Positions 40,221 through 49,550 of a stretch of 64,000 bases of DNA are shown here, piece by piece. The DNA is taken from NCBI GenBank assembly GCA_903877385.1, contig CAIRDP010000051.1, forward strand, positions 1 through 64,000. Direction: 5' to 3'. The position numbers and the translations under genes are program-made. The notes below the pieces were generated by a model that ran no database searches, was not told the DNA's origin, and saw only the letters and a list, made by a program, of their open reading frames with translations. The number at the start of each line of letters is the position of its first letter. Position 1 is the first letter of the stretch. Source of the DNA: an uncultured Bacteroidales bacterium (GTDB taxonomy: Bacteria > Bacteroidota > Bacteroidia > Bacteroidales > FEN-979).

Positions 40221-42614
40221 TTGATACTTCGGCTGAACGAAATCGACGGGTACCCGGTTGGCGGGAAAGCTAAAGGCCTGAAAATCCTCAAAGAGCTAGG
40301 TTTTAATGTCCCCGCAGCGTTTGTATTGCTGCACCCTGAACCCAGGGAGTTGCAGGATGCGGTTATTAAAAAGCACCTGGCGCTTCTTGGGCCGGGGCCC
40401 AAGGCTGTACGCTCATCGGCTGTAAGTGAGGACGGGCATTCGGCATCCTTTGCCGGGCAGTTTGAATCGTACATGAATCTGCAATCGTTTGAAGAAATCC
40501 GTTCGGCAATTGTAAAATGCATAGATGCAGCCGGGGCCGAGCGTGTAAGATCATACACAGGCAGCCTTCTGTCCGAAGCAGACCTGAGGATATCGGTAGT
40601 CCTTCAGAACATGGTGGACGCCCGGGTTGCAGGTGTTGTTTTTTCGGTCAACCCTGTGAACAACCGCCGGGATAAAATCCTTGTCAATGCCGTTGCAGGG
40701 CATGGCGAAGACCTTGTAAGCGGTAAAAAAGATGCGTCCCATTATGAAGTCTTCCGCAGTGGATCCAACCTCGGAAAAGAAGCCGGCAGGAACGGCCATC
40801 TCCTCGGTGAACCGCTTCTCGGCCAGATCATTGAGGGGGCGATAAAAGCTGAAAGTTTTTTCAATGCCCCTGTTGATATGGAATGGGCCATTGACCAGTC
40901 GGGGATACTGCACTGGTTGCAGGTAAGGCCTGTGACTGCGCTAAGCCCTGTTCATTTCAATGAACTTGACACAATTAAAGGAGAGAGCAGCAACATCTGG
41001 ACCCTGGGCAATATTGGTGAGATGATGCCGGGAGTTGCAACGCCTCTTACGTATTCGGTATGCGCCGAATCTATTGATTACGGGATGGTGCTCCTCGCCC
41101 AGAGGGGAGGAGCATTCAGAATGCGTGACCGTAAGGGCCCAAGATACATCCAGATGTTCTACAACCGGCTGTTCATCAACATGAGCAATATGATGGACTA
41201 TCCCAAAAAGATTTGGTTAAATAAGCCGGAAGATGTGCAATTTGCCCTGAGCGGGAAAATATTCGAAGGACTTACAGCGGTTCCTGATGCTTCATTCCCT
41301 GTGAGGGTCCTGAATTTTACAAGGCAGATGTCAACCACCTTAAGGGCTGGCAAATACCTGGATCAACTGAGGAGCCTGGAAGCCGGCTTCCGAATCGACA
41401 TATCATTGCCAGCTGCTGAGCTGCATAAAAAACTGGAAGAAGGAAGAATTCAGCTGGGAATAGGGTTTGGGCACCACATCATGGCATCGGCACAAAGCGG
41501 GACCATGTACTCAGCCTTTATGCGGATCATGACTGGGGATAAACGTCGGCCCGGGGCTGCCGACCACCATATTGCCACCATGCTTCTCCTCGATATTCCT
41601 GAAATTGAGAGTGCTGATGCAGTGAAAACACTGGAGCGGTTTGCAAGGATGATCCGTTCTCACAAAGAATTCTCAGGGAAGTTCACACTGGCCACTTCAG
41701 CCGAGGCAATTGAAATGCTTGAAAAAAAGGCTCCCGAAGAAGTCATGGAACAGTTCAGACTTTTTCTTGAACGCCATGGCCACCGTTGCGTAAGGGAATC
41801 AGAGCTGAGGGAGAAAACCTGGGCCGATAAGCCCTCCCAGCTCATCCAGATCCTTCAGACCCGGGTAAAAGCAGGTGAAGTAAGGCATGTGGCCCACGAT
41901 ACAAAAAAAGAAATTACTCTTGCTTTAAGCAAGCTCCGTCCGGTAACCAGGATCATTCTCAGGTCTATGATTTCCACAGCAAGGAAAGCCGTCGCTAAGC
42001 GTGAGATAACAAAAGCGCTTTCGATCAAGATGGTGGATACCATCCGCAGGGGATACAATGCACTGGCATTGAAACTGGTTTTAGAACACTTGCTCGACGA
42101 TGCTGACCAGGTGTACTTTCTCACCCATGAGGAGCTTGGCAGGCTGATTGCCGATAAAGATGCAGGTTGGAAACTGAAAGCTGCGAAAAGACGTGAACTC
42201 CTTGCCGATACAGACAAACTGGTGTTTGAGGAGATTAGCTTTGGCATACCGGAACCTCTTGAAGAAGAGCAATCCTTTGAACTTAAAGAAGGCCAGCTTG
42301 CCGGAATCCCGGTCAGCAGCGGAGTCGTTGAAGCGAGAGTAAGGATAATCAACACCCTTGAAGATGCCGAGCAACTGAAGGAAGGTGAAATTATGGTCGC
42401 ATCGTTCACCGATATAGGCTGGACCCCGTATTTCAGTATAATTTCAGGCCTGATTACAGAGATTGGCAGCCCTTTATCGCATGGAGCTGTTGTGGCCCGT
42501 GAATATGGAATCCCGGCTGTTGTGGCAGCAAAAGGAGCAAAAAAATTCCTTAAGACCGGTGACCGGGTCAAACTTGACGGGGAAAAAGGGCTGATAGAAA
42601 AAAAGGCTGACTAG
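40221..42614 (+). CDS. PEP-utilising dikinase with rifampin-phosphotransferase-like layout
   Basis: 797 residues from a TTG start (no in-frame ATG nearby). The N-terminal ATP-binding domain (1-310) carries RSSAVSEDG (64-72), GVVFSVNPVN and MEWAID..WLQVRPVT. A long middle region (about 310-690) has no recognised motif. The swivelling His domain (about 700-797) ends in GSPLSHGAVVAREYGIPAVV with catalytic His754. The C-terminal PEP-binding barrel of PEP synthase is missing. This ATP domain, acceptor domain, His domain order is that of rifampin phosphotransferase, which moves the ATP beta-phosphate to a small molecule. The acceptor here is unknown. Its stop shares CTAG with the converging gene. 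Confidence 0.8.
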   Translation: MILRLNEIDGYPVGGKAKGLKILKELGFNVPAAFVLLHPEPRELQDAVIKKHLALLGPGPKAVRSSAVSEDGHSASFAGQFESYMNLQSFEEIRSAIVKCIDAAGAERVRSYTGSLLSEADLRISVVLQNMVDARVAGVVFSVNPVNNRRDKILVNAVAGHGEDLVSGKKDASHYEVFRSGSNLGKEAGRNGHLLGEPLLGQIIEGAIKAESFFNAPVDMEWAIDQSGILHWLQVRPVTALSPVHFNELDTIKGESSNIWTLGNIGEMMPGVATPLTYSVCAESIDYGMVLLAQRGGAFRMRDRKGPRYIQMFYNRLFINMSNMMDYPKKIWLNKPEDVQFALSGKIFEGLTAVPDASFPVRVLNFTRQMSTTLRAGKYLDQLRSLEAGFRIDISLPAAELHKKLEEGRIQLGIGFGHHIMASAQSGTMYSAFMRIMTGDKRRPGAADHHIATMLLLDIPEIESADAVKTLERFARMIRSHKEFSGKFTLATSAEAIEMLEKKAPEEVMEQFRLFLERHGHRCVRESELREKTWADKPSQLIQILQTRVKAGEVRHVAHDTKKEITLALSKLRPVTRIILRSMISTARKAVAKREITKALSIKMVDTIRRGYNALALKLVLEHLLDDADQVYFLTHEELGRLIADKDAGWKLKAAKRRELLADTDKLVFEEISFGIPEPLEEEQSFELKEGQLAGIPVSSGVVEARVRIINTLEDAEQLKEGEIMVASFTDIGWTPYFSIISGLITEIGSPLSHGAVVAREYGIPAVVAAKGAKKFLKTGDRVKLDGEKGLIEKKAD

Positions 42615-43678
42615 GGAAGGCGGGCCCCGGTACCATATGAACGGAATTTGTTATTCCTGAACTGGAATTCCATGAAATACGGGCCCGACACAACAGAATA
42701 AAAATCAACCGTGTCACCGTTAAAGGTAACATTCTTCGAGAAATAAACATTTTTAAGCACTGCACACTGGTTTAGTGCTCCAAACGAGCCATTCCTGACT
42801 TTGGCATATGAGTCTGCTCTCCACCAGCTTATGGTATGAGTGGTATCGTTAACGTCAATTTTTCCTCCGCCTGTGCCTGCGTCATAACGCACATCGGCAA
42901 ACCCGAAATTGCCCTTCATCGGATTCGCGCTGCCTTCAAGAAGTTTTAGTCCAGTCAGGAAACCGTGGCCATAGCCCAGGTCCATAACAAACACGGCTCC
43001 GCTGTCACTTGCACAGGGGAAACCGGTTATCGAATCGGCTGAATGCATCAGGCTCATATTCATCCTGTTCGGGAACAGCGGATTGACTGTCCAGGTACCC
43101 GAATCAGAAGGATTAACAGGAGGCAGGGAGCCGGTATATGCGTCGGGCATCAGGCTTGGCAAAGAACCTGTATCGTTGCAGTATCCCTGCTTCATCCAGG
43201 TTCCGTTGGCCAGTATTGTCAGAATGCCCCATTCCCGGTTTAAAGTACTGCCGTTGATTGCCGATTTACTGATATGAAGATAAACATAATTGCCAAAGTT
43301 CATCGGATTGCCCGAAACCGACTGGGATGATGTACCATAGGAGAGGTTGTTGTTAAGCCTTGCTGTGGGAAAATTCCCGGTAAAAACCCTGCCCTGGATC
43401 TCAACGGCATAATAAAATGACCCGCTGGTAAAAACCTTGTATAGCCCGCTTAGTTCATTGGTATAGACAGTGAATGATCCGTTATCATAACGCTTGGTCG
43501 ACTCGTTGTATATGGTATAGCCCCCTGCACTTTCGTTAACGGTATAGGTAAGCACGTCGCCTGCACTGCCCGAACCAGCATAACTATTAGTAACAGATGT
43601 AGTATTGCTGTTCTTTGAACAAGCAGCTGCCATGACAAGAATTACGAGTCCGATTAAAGTAAAATACCTGTACCTCAT
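42611..43678 (-). CDS. Lipoprotein of unknown function
   Basis: 355 residues with a lipoprotein signal ending in LVMAAAC (Cys20), then a Ser/Thr/Asn/Gly-rich stretch (TTSVTNSYAGSGSAGD) typical of a flexible tether. The remainder is beta-rich, Gly-, Asn- and aromatic-rich, with repeated short strands and no catalytic motif recognised. It probably sits at the cell surface or in the outer membrane. It overlaps the convergent dikinase gene by 4 nt at a shared CTAG and is monocistronic. Confidence 0.7.
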   Translation of the reverse strand: MRYRYFTLIGLVILVMAAACSKNSNTTSVTNSYAGSGSAGDVLTYTVNESAGGYTIYNESTKRYDNGSFTVYTNELSGLYKVFTSGSFYYAVEIQGRVFTGNFPTARLNNNLSYGTSSQSVSGNPMNFGNYVYLHISKSAINGSTLNREWGILTILANGTWMKQGYCNDTGSLPSLMPDAYTGSLPPVNPSDSGTWTVNPLFPNRMNMSLMHSADSITGFPCASDSGAVFVMDLGYGHGFLTGLKLLEGSANPMKGNFGFADVRYDAGTGGGKIDVNDTTHTISWWRADSYAKVRNGSFGALNQCAVLKNVYFSKNVTFNGDTVDFYSVVSGPYFMEFQFRNNKFRSYGTGARLP

Positions 43679-43890
43679 TTGAAATGTATCTGTGAACAGA
43701 ATAACGAGTTAAAGATACAAAGATTTTAAGCCGTGATGAAAAATTGCAAAAAATCCTTAACAGCTTTACTAAATCTTTATAATGCGAAACTACAAATTTA
43801 TCGGTGCTTAATAAAAATTTGATTTAATTCGCTTCCCTGCAAAAACAGGTACGGCAAGGATTTAAATAAGCCACGTATGAAATTTTTTAT

Positions 43891-43898
43891 TACGTTTG
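43891..43898 (+). promoter_or_regulatory. -7-like element overlapping the kdpD-like start
   Basis: TACGTTTG matches TAnnTTTG but lies only 1 nt before the ATG at 43900. If it is a real promoter, translation would have to begin at the ATG at 43918. Otherwise it is a chance match. Confidence 0.3.
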
Positions 43899-43899
43899 A

Positions 43900-45429
43900 A
43901 TGAGAATTAGCCCTCAGATGTTTAAAGCCAGCAACTGGAAGTATTCATCCCGTTCTGATTTCAGTGAATATGTCATTGCATTCCTTACCATTGCATTGAC
44001 CGCTGCCATATGCTTCCCTTTCAGCAATGTGATTGGCACATTCAGCGTAGGCTTGATATTGCTGATGGCTGTTGCCCTTATGTCCCTTTTTTTAGGAAGA
44101 TGGCCGTTGATGTTTGCAGCCATACTTAACGTTTTGATATGGGATTATTTCTTCCAGCAACCACTCTTCACCTTTAGTGTGGAGGAGGTTGAAGATATAT
44201 TCGCAAATTCGGCCGACCTCCTCGTAGGGATAGTTTTGGTCATCCTGATCACCAGGATTCGGAAGAGCCAGGCTGTTCTGAGGAACAGCCAGCAAAGGCT
44301 GACCATATTGTATAATTTCCTGGAAACCATGAATGACGCCAAATCAATTGATGAAGTGGTAAGCATTACTGAGAGCGGGTTAAAGAAGCATTTCGGCCAG
44401 GAAGCTGTCATCTATCTCAAGGACAACAACATTCGAAGGCTTTGTGCAAACCCTTACGGCAATTCAGGCTTCCACAGTTCAGCAGGGTTTAACCTTGCCG
44501 CTGACCTGTTTTTTGAGGCAAGCACGGGAAAGACGGTTGAAATGAAGCAGGGGCCTGAAAACATTGTCTATTTCCCCTTGCGGGATCCCCGCGAAACGAT
44601 TGGGATAATCGGGGTTGCCATGGATGCAGGCATTAGCCAGGATGAAGATAAAATGATATTGTTTAAATCGTTTGTCACCATCATTGCATCCACTTTCGGA
44701 AGGGAGATCAACATAGCAGAAACCATTGAAAAAGGGCTTCTCGACCACTCAGAGAAACTTTTCCAGGCTATTTTAAACAGCGTTTCCCATGAGTTGCGGA
44801 CCCCGATTGCCATTATTACAGCCGCGGTGGACAACCTTAAAAATACCAGCACATCCTCGGAGCATGAAAAGAGGAAGCAGATCTGCATTGAGCTGGAATC
44901 TGCTTCGACCAGGCTTAACAACCTTGTTGAAAACATCCTCGACATGTCGAGGATAGAATCAGGCCTTCTGAAATTAAACCTGCAGTATTGCGATATTGCC
45001 GACCTCGTTGGACTTGTTGCCAAGGATTTAAAATGCGAGCTCAGCCGCAAGAAACTTAATATCACGATGCCCGAGAACCTTTCACTGATCAAGGCCGATA
45101 TCAGCCTCCTCAGGCAGGTATTGGTCAATGTTCTCAGGAACGCCATCATGTACACTCCTTCGGGCACGGGCATTGAGATCAATGCAGTAAACGACCCTCC
45201 CGAAATGGTCACGCTCACCATACGCGATAACGGGCCGGGAGTCCCCGAGGAAAACCTTGAACACCTGTTTGAAAAATTTTACCGTGTGCCCGGATCGAAA
45301 AGCGGGGGCACCGGACTTGGACTCGCCATTGCAAGAGCCTTTGTGGAAGCCCATGGCGGATTCATCAGGGCAACCAATGACCCCCAGGGGGGATTAAAAA
45401 TTACAATGATATTTAAAGCCGGGAAATGA
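43900..45429 (+). CDS. KdpD-like sensor kinase lacking the N-terminal KdpD and Usp domains
   Basis: 509 residues. About four transmembrane helices (27-120) have the DUF4118 pattern of KdpD (LLMAVALMSLFLGRWPLMFAA, then WDYFFQQPLFTF). A GAF-like domain follows (about 145-270), then HisKA with LNSVSHELRTPIAI and HATPase_c with RDNGPGVPEE and GGTGLGLAIARAFVEAHGG. Full KdpD has about 400 more N-terminal residues that bind ATP and c-di-AMP; these are absent. The ATG at 43918 is an alternative start. One base separates it from the kdpE-like gene. The kdpFABC potassium pump is not in the window, so the regulated genes are unknown. Confidence 0.85.
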   Translation: MRISPQMFKASNWKYSSRSDFSEYVIAFLTIALTAAICFPFSNVIGTFSVGLILLMAVALMSLFLGRWPLMFAAILNVLIWDYFFQQPLFTFSVEEVEDIFANSADLLVGIVLVILITRIRKSQAVLRNSQQRLTILYNFLETMNDAKSIDEVVSITESGLKKHFGQEAVIYLKDNNIRRLCANPYGNSGFHSSAGFNLAADLFFEASTGKTVEMKQGPENIVYFPLRDPRETIGIIGVAMDAGISQDEDKMILFKSFVTIIASTFGREINIAETIEKGLLDHSEKLFQAILNSVSHELRTPIAIITAAVDNLKNTSTSSEHEKRKQICIELESASTRLNNLVENILDMSRIESGLLKLNLQYCDIADLVGLVAKDLKCELSRKKLNITMPENLSLIKADISLLRQVLVNVLRNAIMYTPSGTGIEINAVNDPPEMVTLTIRDNGPGVPEENLEHLFEKFYRVPGSKSGGTGLGLAIARAFVEAHGGFIRATNDPQGGLKITMIFKAGK

Positions 45430-45430
45430 T

Positions 45431-46135
45431 ATGGAGAAAAACAAAATTAAGTACAAAGTACTCATTATTGATGATGAAGCTCAGATTCGCCGATTGCTCA
45501 AGATGACACTTGAGGCCAATGAATATAAAGTATTTGAGGCTGCTTCGGCTAAAGAAGGCATGCTTGCAGTAACAATGAACCATCCTGATGTTATACTTCT
45601 TGACCTTGGCCTTCCTGATGAAAGCGGATTAAGCATGCTTCACCGCCTGCGTGAATGGTCGGCCGTGCCATTGATTGTTCTGACCGTACAGGATTCAGAA
45701 TCGGTCATGATAGAAGCTCTCGATTGCGGAGCTGACGATTATGTAACCAAACCGTTTAACGCGGGAGAACTCCTTGCCAGGATCAGGGTGGCGATACGGC
45801 ATTCCTTAAGGATGGATGAATCTCCTGTATTCCGCTCGGGCAGCCTTGAAGTGGATATCAACAGCAGGGTTACAAGGCTTAACAAGGAAGAAGTCAAGCT
45901 CACTGCCACTGAGTATTCACTGCTTCTTATCTTTATAAGGCATGCCGGGAAAGTACTTACCCATTCTTTTATCAGCCGCGAGATCTGGAGCGCACCATAT
46001 GCCGATAACGCCCAGATACTCAGGGTCCATATTGCACAATTAAGAAAGAAAATTGAAAACGACCCTTCGGTGCCCGAACTGCTGATAACCGAGCCGGGTG
46101 TGGGTTACAGGCTGAAAATGCTGAATGTGACTTAA
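45431..46135 (+). CDS. KdpE-like OmpR-family response regulator
   Basis: 234 residues: a receiver (1-120) with IDDEAQIRRLL, LLDLGLPDESGL (Asp near 55), VLTVQDSE and DYVTKPFNAGELLARI, then a winged-helix trans_reg_C domain (about 130-230) with LTATEYSLLLIFIRHAGKV and ILRVHIAQLRKKIE. The combination fits KdpE. It pairs with the kinase gene 1 nt upstream. Its target promoters cannot be seen here. Confidence 0.9.
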   Translation: MEKNKIKYKVLIIDDEAQIRRLLKMTLEANEYKVFEAASAKEGMLAVTMNHPDVILLDLGLPDESGLSMLHRLREWSAVPLIVLTVQDSESVMIEALDCGADDYVTKPFNAGELLARIRVAIRHSLRMDESPVFRSGSLEVDINSRVTRLNKEEVKLTATEYSLLLIFIRHAGKVLTHSFISREIWSAPYADNAQILRVHIAQLRKKIENDPSVPELLITEPGVGYRLKMLNVT

Positions 46136-46178
46136 CAGAAGCCGTTTATCGCCCGTTAATTCCCTGCAGTTTTGCTGC

Positions 46179-46937
46179 TTATCGGGAAGCCAGGTATTTG
46201 TCCTGTAAAACTCCGAAATCGACTTTGAGAACCTTGGCAAGATAGTTATGGAGGCCTCCGAAAGAGTTGTCAATCTCATCCAGTGCGGCCTCCAGGTATT
46301 CGGGCCTGACTTCCATCATCGGCCTGATAATCTCCCCGTTCCTGCCTTCTTCTGAGACCTTTCTTACAAAACGGTCGGCCAGGGATTTCAGCCTGTCATT
46401 GCTCAGAAAATAATCCTCCTTAACAGTATCAATATCTGCCCCAAGGGCTGTAAGCAGAAAAACCGTGGCTAAGCCTGTTCGGTCCTTACCTGCCGCGCAA
46501 TGATAAACCAGGGGCAGGTCGCCGGTCGTTTCAAGAATCCTGAAAAATTCGGCAAAACTCCCGCTGTCGCTCAGTATCATCCTCCTGTAATCGGCAATCA
46601 GTACGTTCTCAATGCCTTCCTTGTCGTTATTCCCGAGAAATTCCATCGCCCTGTCCCTGGCCTCATCGGGAATAACGATCCTCATGGTCTTTTTCACCGA
46701 AGGAATATGCATGCTGGGATATGAATAAACCTCCCTGTCGGACCGGAAATCTATCACCAGGGCCAGCCCGATATCCTCAAGTTTATCCATATCAGCCTGG
46801 CTCAGTTTATTCAGGCTCCCGCTGCGGTATATCATATTCTTCCTGAACTTCCGGCCGTTTGTGGTCTGAATGCCTTCAAGGGAGCGGAAATTGGGTTGAT
46901 TCTCAAGTATAATGGAAACCTCGGGTATGTGGTTCAT
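46179..46937 (-). CDS. IphP-type tyrosine/dual-specificity protein phosphatase
   Basis: 252 residues. The P-loop VYHCAAGKDRTG (144-155) holds the catalytic Cys147 and Arg153 with the AGKDRTG form of bacterial IphP and lipid-phosphatase relatives. The N-terminal NFRSLEGIQT and MIYRSGSLNKLS are typical of this branch, and VIDFRSDRE supplies the general region before the P-loop. No signal peptide is seen, so it is probably cytoplasmic. Its substrate may be phosphotyrosine proteins or phosphoinositides. It is divergent from the Memo gene at 47006. Confidence 0.88.
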   Translation of the reverse strand: MNHIPEVSIILENQPNFRSLEGIQTTNGRKFRKNMIYRSGSLNKLSQADMDKLEDIGLALVIDFRSDREVYSYPSMHIPSVKKTMRIVIPDEARDRAMEFLGNNDKEGIENVLIADYRRMILSDSGSFAEFFRILETTGDLPLVYHCAAGKDRTGLATVFLLTALGADIDTVKEDYFLSNDRLKSLADRFVRKVSEEGRNGEIIRPMMEVRPEYLEAALDEIDNSFGGLHNYLAKVLKVDFGVLQDKYLASR

Positions 46938-47005
46938 AGTGGATTACTGATATAGTTTGCTTTTTTGTAAATTTACGAAGCAAAATTATCCTTATTCCTC
47001 CATAT

Positions 47006-48103
47006 ATGAAATCCTTCCTGAATATTATTCTTACGGGGATTATCCTCTTCATCCTAATCAGTGGCAGCCCACCCGACCGTATCCGCAAACCCGTCGACCC
47101 CATCGGGTTTGCCACCAGGTCCTGGCAGATGGATTCGGTGATGAAAAGGATAACAAGGCTGCAGGGCATGAAAATGAACGATGCACTCGACAACAACCGC
47201 ATACAACAGTTCATGTCGTGGAAAATGGCCATCTGCCCCCATGACGATTATACTTACGTGGGATGGCTTTATCCCGCTGTGCTTCGTAACATCAAGGCCC
47301 CGACGGTAATCCTTCTAGGGGTGGCTCATAAGGCAAAAAAATACGAGGTGGAGAACCGCATGGTTTTCGACAGCTTTGACTACTGGCAGGAACCTTACGG
47401 GCCGGTTAAGGTTTCGGGTTTAAGGGAAGCCATCATGAACAAACTGCCAAGGTCGGCTTACATTGTTCACGACAGCCTGCAAAAGGCCGAGCATTCACTG
47501 GAGGCAATACTGCCCTTTCTCCAGTATTATAACAGCAGGATCGAGATCGTTCCCATCCTGATCCCCTATATGTCGTTTGCGACCATGAAAACCCTTGCTT
47601 CAGACCTGGCCGAAGCTTTATACAGCCTCAGCCAGTATAACGACAGGAACCTGCAGATAGGCAAGGATTACGCGATTGTAGTATCAACGGATGCGGTCCA
47701 TTATGGCTGCGAAGAATGGGGAGGATCGGATTATGCTTTCTATGGCTGCGATACGGCCGGGTTTCATAAAGCAGTTGACCATGAGCTGGAAATCATCAGG
47801 AATACCCTGCTCGGCCCTGCCACTGAAAAAAAAGCCAGGGAGTTTACTCAATATACGGTTCAGGACACCAATTACCATTCGTACAAATGGACCTGGTGCG
47901 GGAGGTATTCGGTGCCTTTCGGCCTCCTCACACTATCTGACCTTGAAAAAGCCATGCATTCATCACCTTCCTCAGGCACCCTCTTGGGATATTCCACTTC
48001 CATAAGCAATAAACCCATCCCTGTCGGTGATATTAAAATGGGGATTACCGCCAAAGCCGATATAAAACACTGGGTAGGCTATACCGGGATAGGCTACAGG
48101 TAA
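47006..48103 (+). CDS. Exported Memo-family protein (AmmeMemoRadiSam protein B-like), stand-alone
   Basis: 365 residues. An N-terminal hydrophobic segment (about 5-20, FLNIILTGIILFILISG) suggests export or anchoring. The Memo fold follows, with CPHDDYTYVG (His79), LLGVAHKA (His108), EHSLEAILPFLQYY (His163) and STDAVHYG (His232), aligning with the Memo metal-site histidines, and a WCGRY cysteine further on. CPHDDY replaces the usual PHAGY, so it is a diverged paralogue of the Memo domain at 55736. It is followed 40 nt later by an OsmC gene. The function of Memo proteins in bacteria is not known. Confidence 0.78.
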   Translation: MKSFLNIILTGIILFILISGSPPDRIRKPVDPIGFATRSWQMDSVMKRITRLQGMKMNDALDNNRIQQFMSWKMAICPHDDYTYVGWLYPAVLRNIKAPTVILLGVAHKAKKYEVENRMVFDSFDYWQEPYGPVKVSGLREAIMNKLPRSAYIVHDSLQKAEHSLEAILPFLQYYNSRIEIVPILIPYMSFATMKTLASDLAEALYSLSQYNDRNLQIGKDYAIVVSTDAVHYGCEEWGGSDYAFYGCDTAGFHKAVDHELEIIRNTLLGPATEKKAREFTQYTVQDTNYHSYKWTWCGRYSVPFGLLTLSDLEKAMHSSPSSGTLLGYSTSISNKPIPVGDIKMGITAKADIKHWVGYTGIGYR

Positions 48104-48143
48104 TAAACAACAAATTCCGGAGTTTAATTTAAAAGTAAAGTTT

Positions 48144-48551
48144 ATGAAAACAGTAAAATCAATATATACGGGGAACCTCCGCACCGAGGCGACCCATCTG
48201 AAGTCAGGAACAAAACTGATTACCGACGCCCCGGTGGACAACCAGGGCAAGGGGGAATTCTTTTCCCCTACCGACCTTGTGGCAACAGCCCTTGGAAGCT
48301 GCATGATCACCATCATGGGAATTGCCGCAAGTGCCCAGGGATTCAGTATTGAGGGGGCAAGCTGGGAAGTATCCAAAGTAATGGCCGACAATCCCCGCCG
48401 CATCAGCGAGATAATCACCGAACTGACCTTCCCTCCCCATAACTACAGCGACCAGCAAAAGAGGGTGATAGAACACATCAGTAAAAATTGTCCCGTGGCC
48501 CTGAGCCTGCACCCGGAACTTAAACAGACAGTTAAGATAACCTATCTGTAA
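48144..48551 (+). CDS. OsmC-family protein
   Basis: 135 residues of the OsmC/YhfA type, a family that includes Cys-based peroxidases. EFFSPTDLVATALGSCMITIM gives the first conserved cysteine (near 53) and HISKNCPVALSLHPEL the second (near 116), with a Glu in the helix between. It may reduce organic hydroperoxides with thiols. It is cytoplasmic, lies 40 nt after the Memo gene in the same direction, and is convergent with the sigma factor gene 9 nt on. Confidence 0.88.
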   Translation: MKTVKSIYTGNLRTEATHLKSGTKLITDAPVDNQGKGEFFSPTDLVATALGSCMITIMGIAASAQGFSIEGASWEVSKVMADNPRRISEIITELTFPPHNYSDQQKRVIEHISKNCPVALSLHPELKQTVKITYL

Positions 48552-48560
48552 ATCCGGTTC

Positions 48561-49424
48561 TCACCCAAGGTAAGACCTCAGCAGCCTGCTTCTTGAAGAA
48601 TGTTTAAGACGGCGGATGGCTTTTTCCTTGATCTGTCGCACCCGTTCACGGGTCAGGCTGAATGCCGAGCCTATCTCTTCGAGGGTATAGCTGTGGGGGT
48701 ACCCTATGCCATAGAACATGTTCAGTATCTCCCTTTCTTTTTCGGCAAGGGAGGCCAGTGAGCGCTGCACCTCCATGGCCAGGCTTTCACGTATGAGGTT
48801 TTCGTCGGTATCGGGGGTATCCACAGCCACGAAAATATCAAGCAGTTTTGTATCTTCATCCTGGTCTATAGGTGCATCCATGGAGACGATCCTGGTACCC
48901 ATCTTCATTGTTTCGGCAACCTTGTGTTCGGGGATATCCATTTCTATTGCAAGTTCGTTCAATGAAGGGGGCCTTTCATAGATCTGTTCCAGTTTGGATG
49001 TGGCTTTACTGATCTTTCCAAGTGATCCTACCTGGTTCAACGGAAGTCGTACTATCCTTGACTGTTCGGCCAGGGCCTGAAGAATCGATTGCCGTATCCA
49101 CCATACTGCGTATGAGATGAACTTAAAGCCACGGGTTTCGTCGAACCTTCTTGCAGCCTTGATCAGGCCAACATTCCCTTCGTTGATCAGGTCGGGTAGG
49201 CTCAGCCCCTGGTTCTGGTATTGTTTTGCAACACTAACGACAAACCTGAGGTTTGCTTTGCACAATTTCTCAAGTGCAATCTGGTCGCCCTGTTTAATCC
49301 GCTGGGCAAGGTTCACTTCTTCCTCGGCGGTAATTAACTCTTCTTTGCCTATGTCGGCAAGGTATTTATCTAAAGAAGCCGTTTCACGGTTGGTGATCGA
49401 CTTCGAAATCTTAAGCTGTCTCAT
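48561..49424 (-). CDS. rpoD: Primary RNA polymerase sigma factor (RpoD/SigA, Bacteroidota type)
   Basis: 287 residues from the ATG at 49424 ([14 protein letters not shown]), the standard Bacteroidota start. A TTG five codons upstream is rejected. Region 1.2 ([16 protein letters not shown]), region 2 with [19 protein letters not shown] and the -10-binding [13 protein letters not shown], region 3, and region 4 with [29 protein letters not shown] are all present. Region 1.1 and the non-conserved insert of proteobacterial sigma-70 are absent. This factor reads the TTTG/TAnnTTTG promoters marked in this annotation. Confidence 0.94.
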   Translation of the reverse strand: MRQLKISKSITNRETASLDKYLADIGKEELITAEEEVNLAQRIKQGDQIALEKLCKANLRFVVSVAKQYQNQGLSLPDLINEGNVGLIKAARRFDETRGFKFISYAVWWIRQSILQALAEQSRIVRLPLNQVGSLGKISKATSKLEQIYERPPSLNELAIEMDIPEHKVAETMKMGTRIVSMDAPIDQDEDTKLLDIFVAVDTPDTDENLIRESLAMEVQRSLASLAEKEREILNMFYGIGYPHSYTLEEIGSAFSLTRERVRQIKEKAIRRLKHSSRSRLLRSYLG

Positions 49425-49459
49425 GATCCCATCCTTCAATCAAATCCCCAAAATACTGC

Positions 49460-49476
49460 CCGCCCTTCGGGGGCGG
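49460..49476 (-). terminator. GC-rich hairpin between the protease and sigma factor genes
   Basis: CCGCCC and GGGCGG (49460-49465, 49471-49476) pair around a 5-nt loop. It lies downstream of the DegQ stop (49551) and upstream of rpoD, both on the minus strand, so it could terminate the protease message or lie in the rpoD leader. No strong T-run follows. Confidence 0.4.
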
Positions 49477-49550
49477 AAACCGGTCCCGGGTTTACACCGG
49501 GGCAATATCATCTGTTTACAATAGACCAGAAAACAGTGCCCGGGGTTGCT

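Noticed and set aside
41855-42571. A 238-residue Ser-rich frame opposite to the dikinase gene
   Set aside because: The Ser/Arg-rich composition is typical of a shadow frame, and the dikinase frame has clear motifs throughout.
40221-42614. Annotation as PEP synthase
   Set aside because: The PEP-binding C-terminal barrel is absent; domain order and length fit the rifampin phosphotransferase type better.
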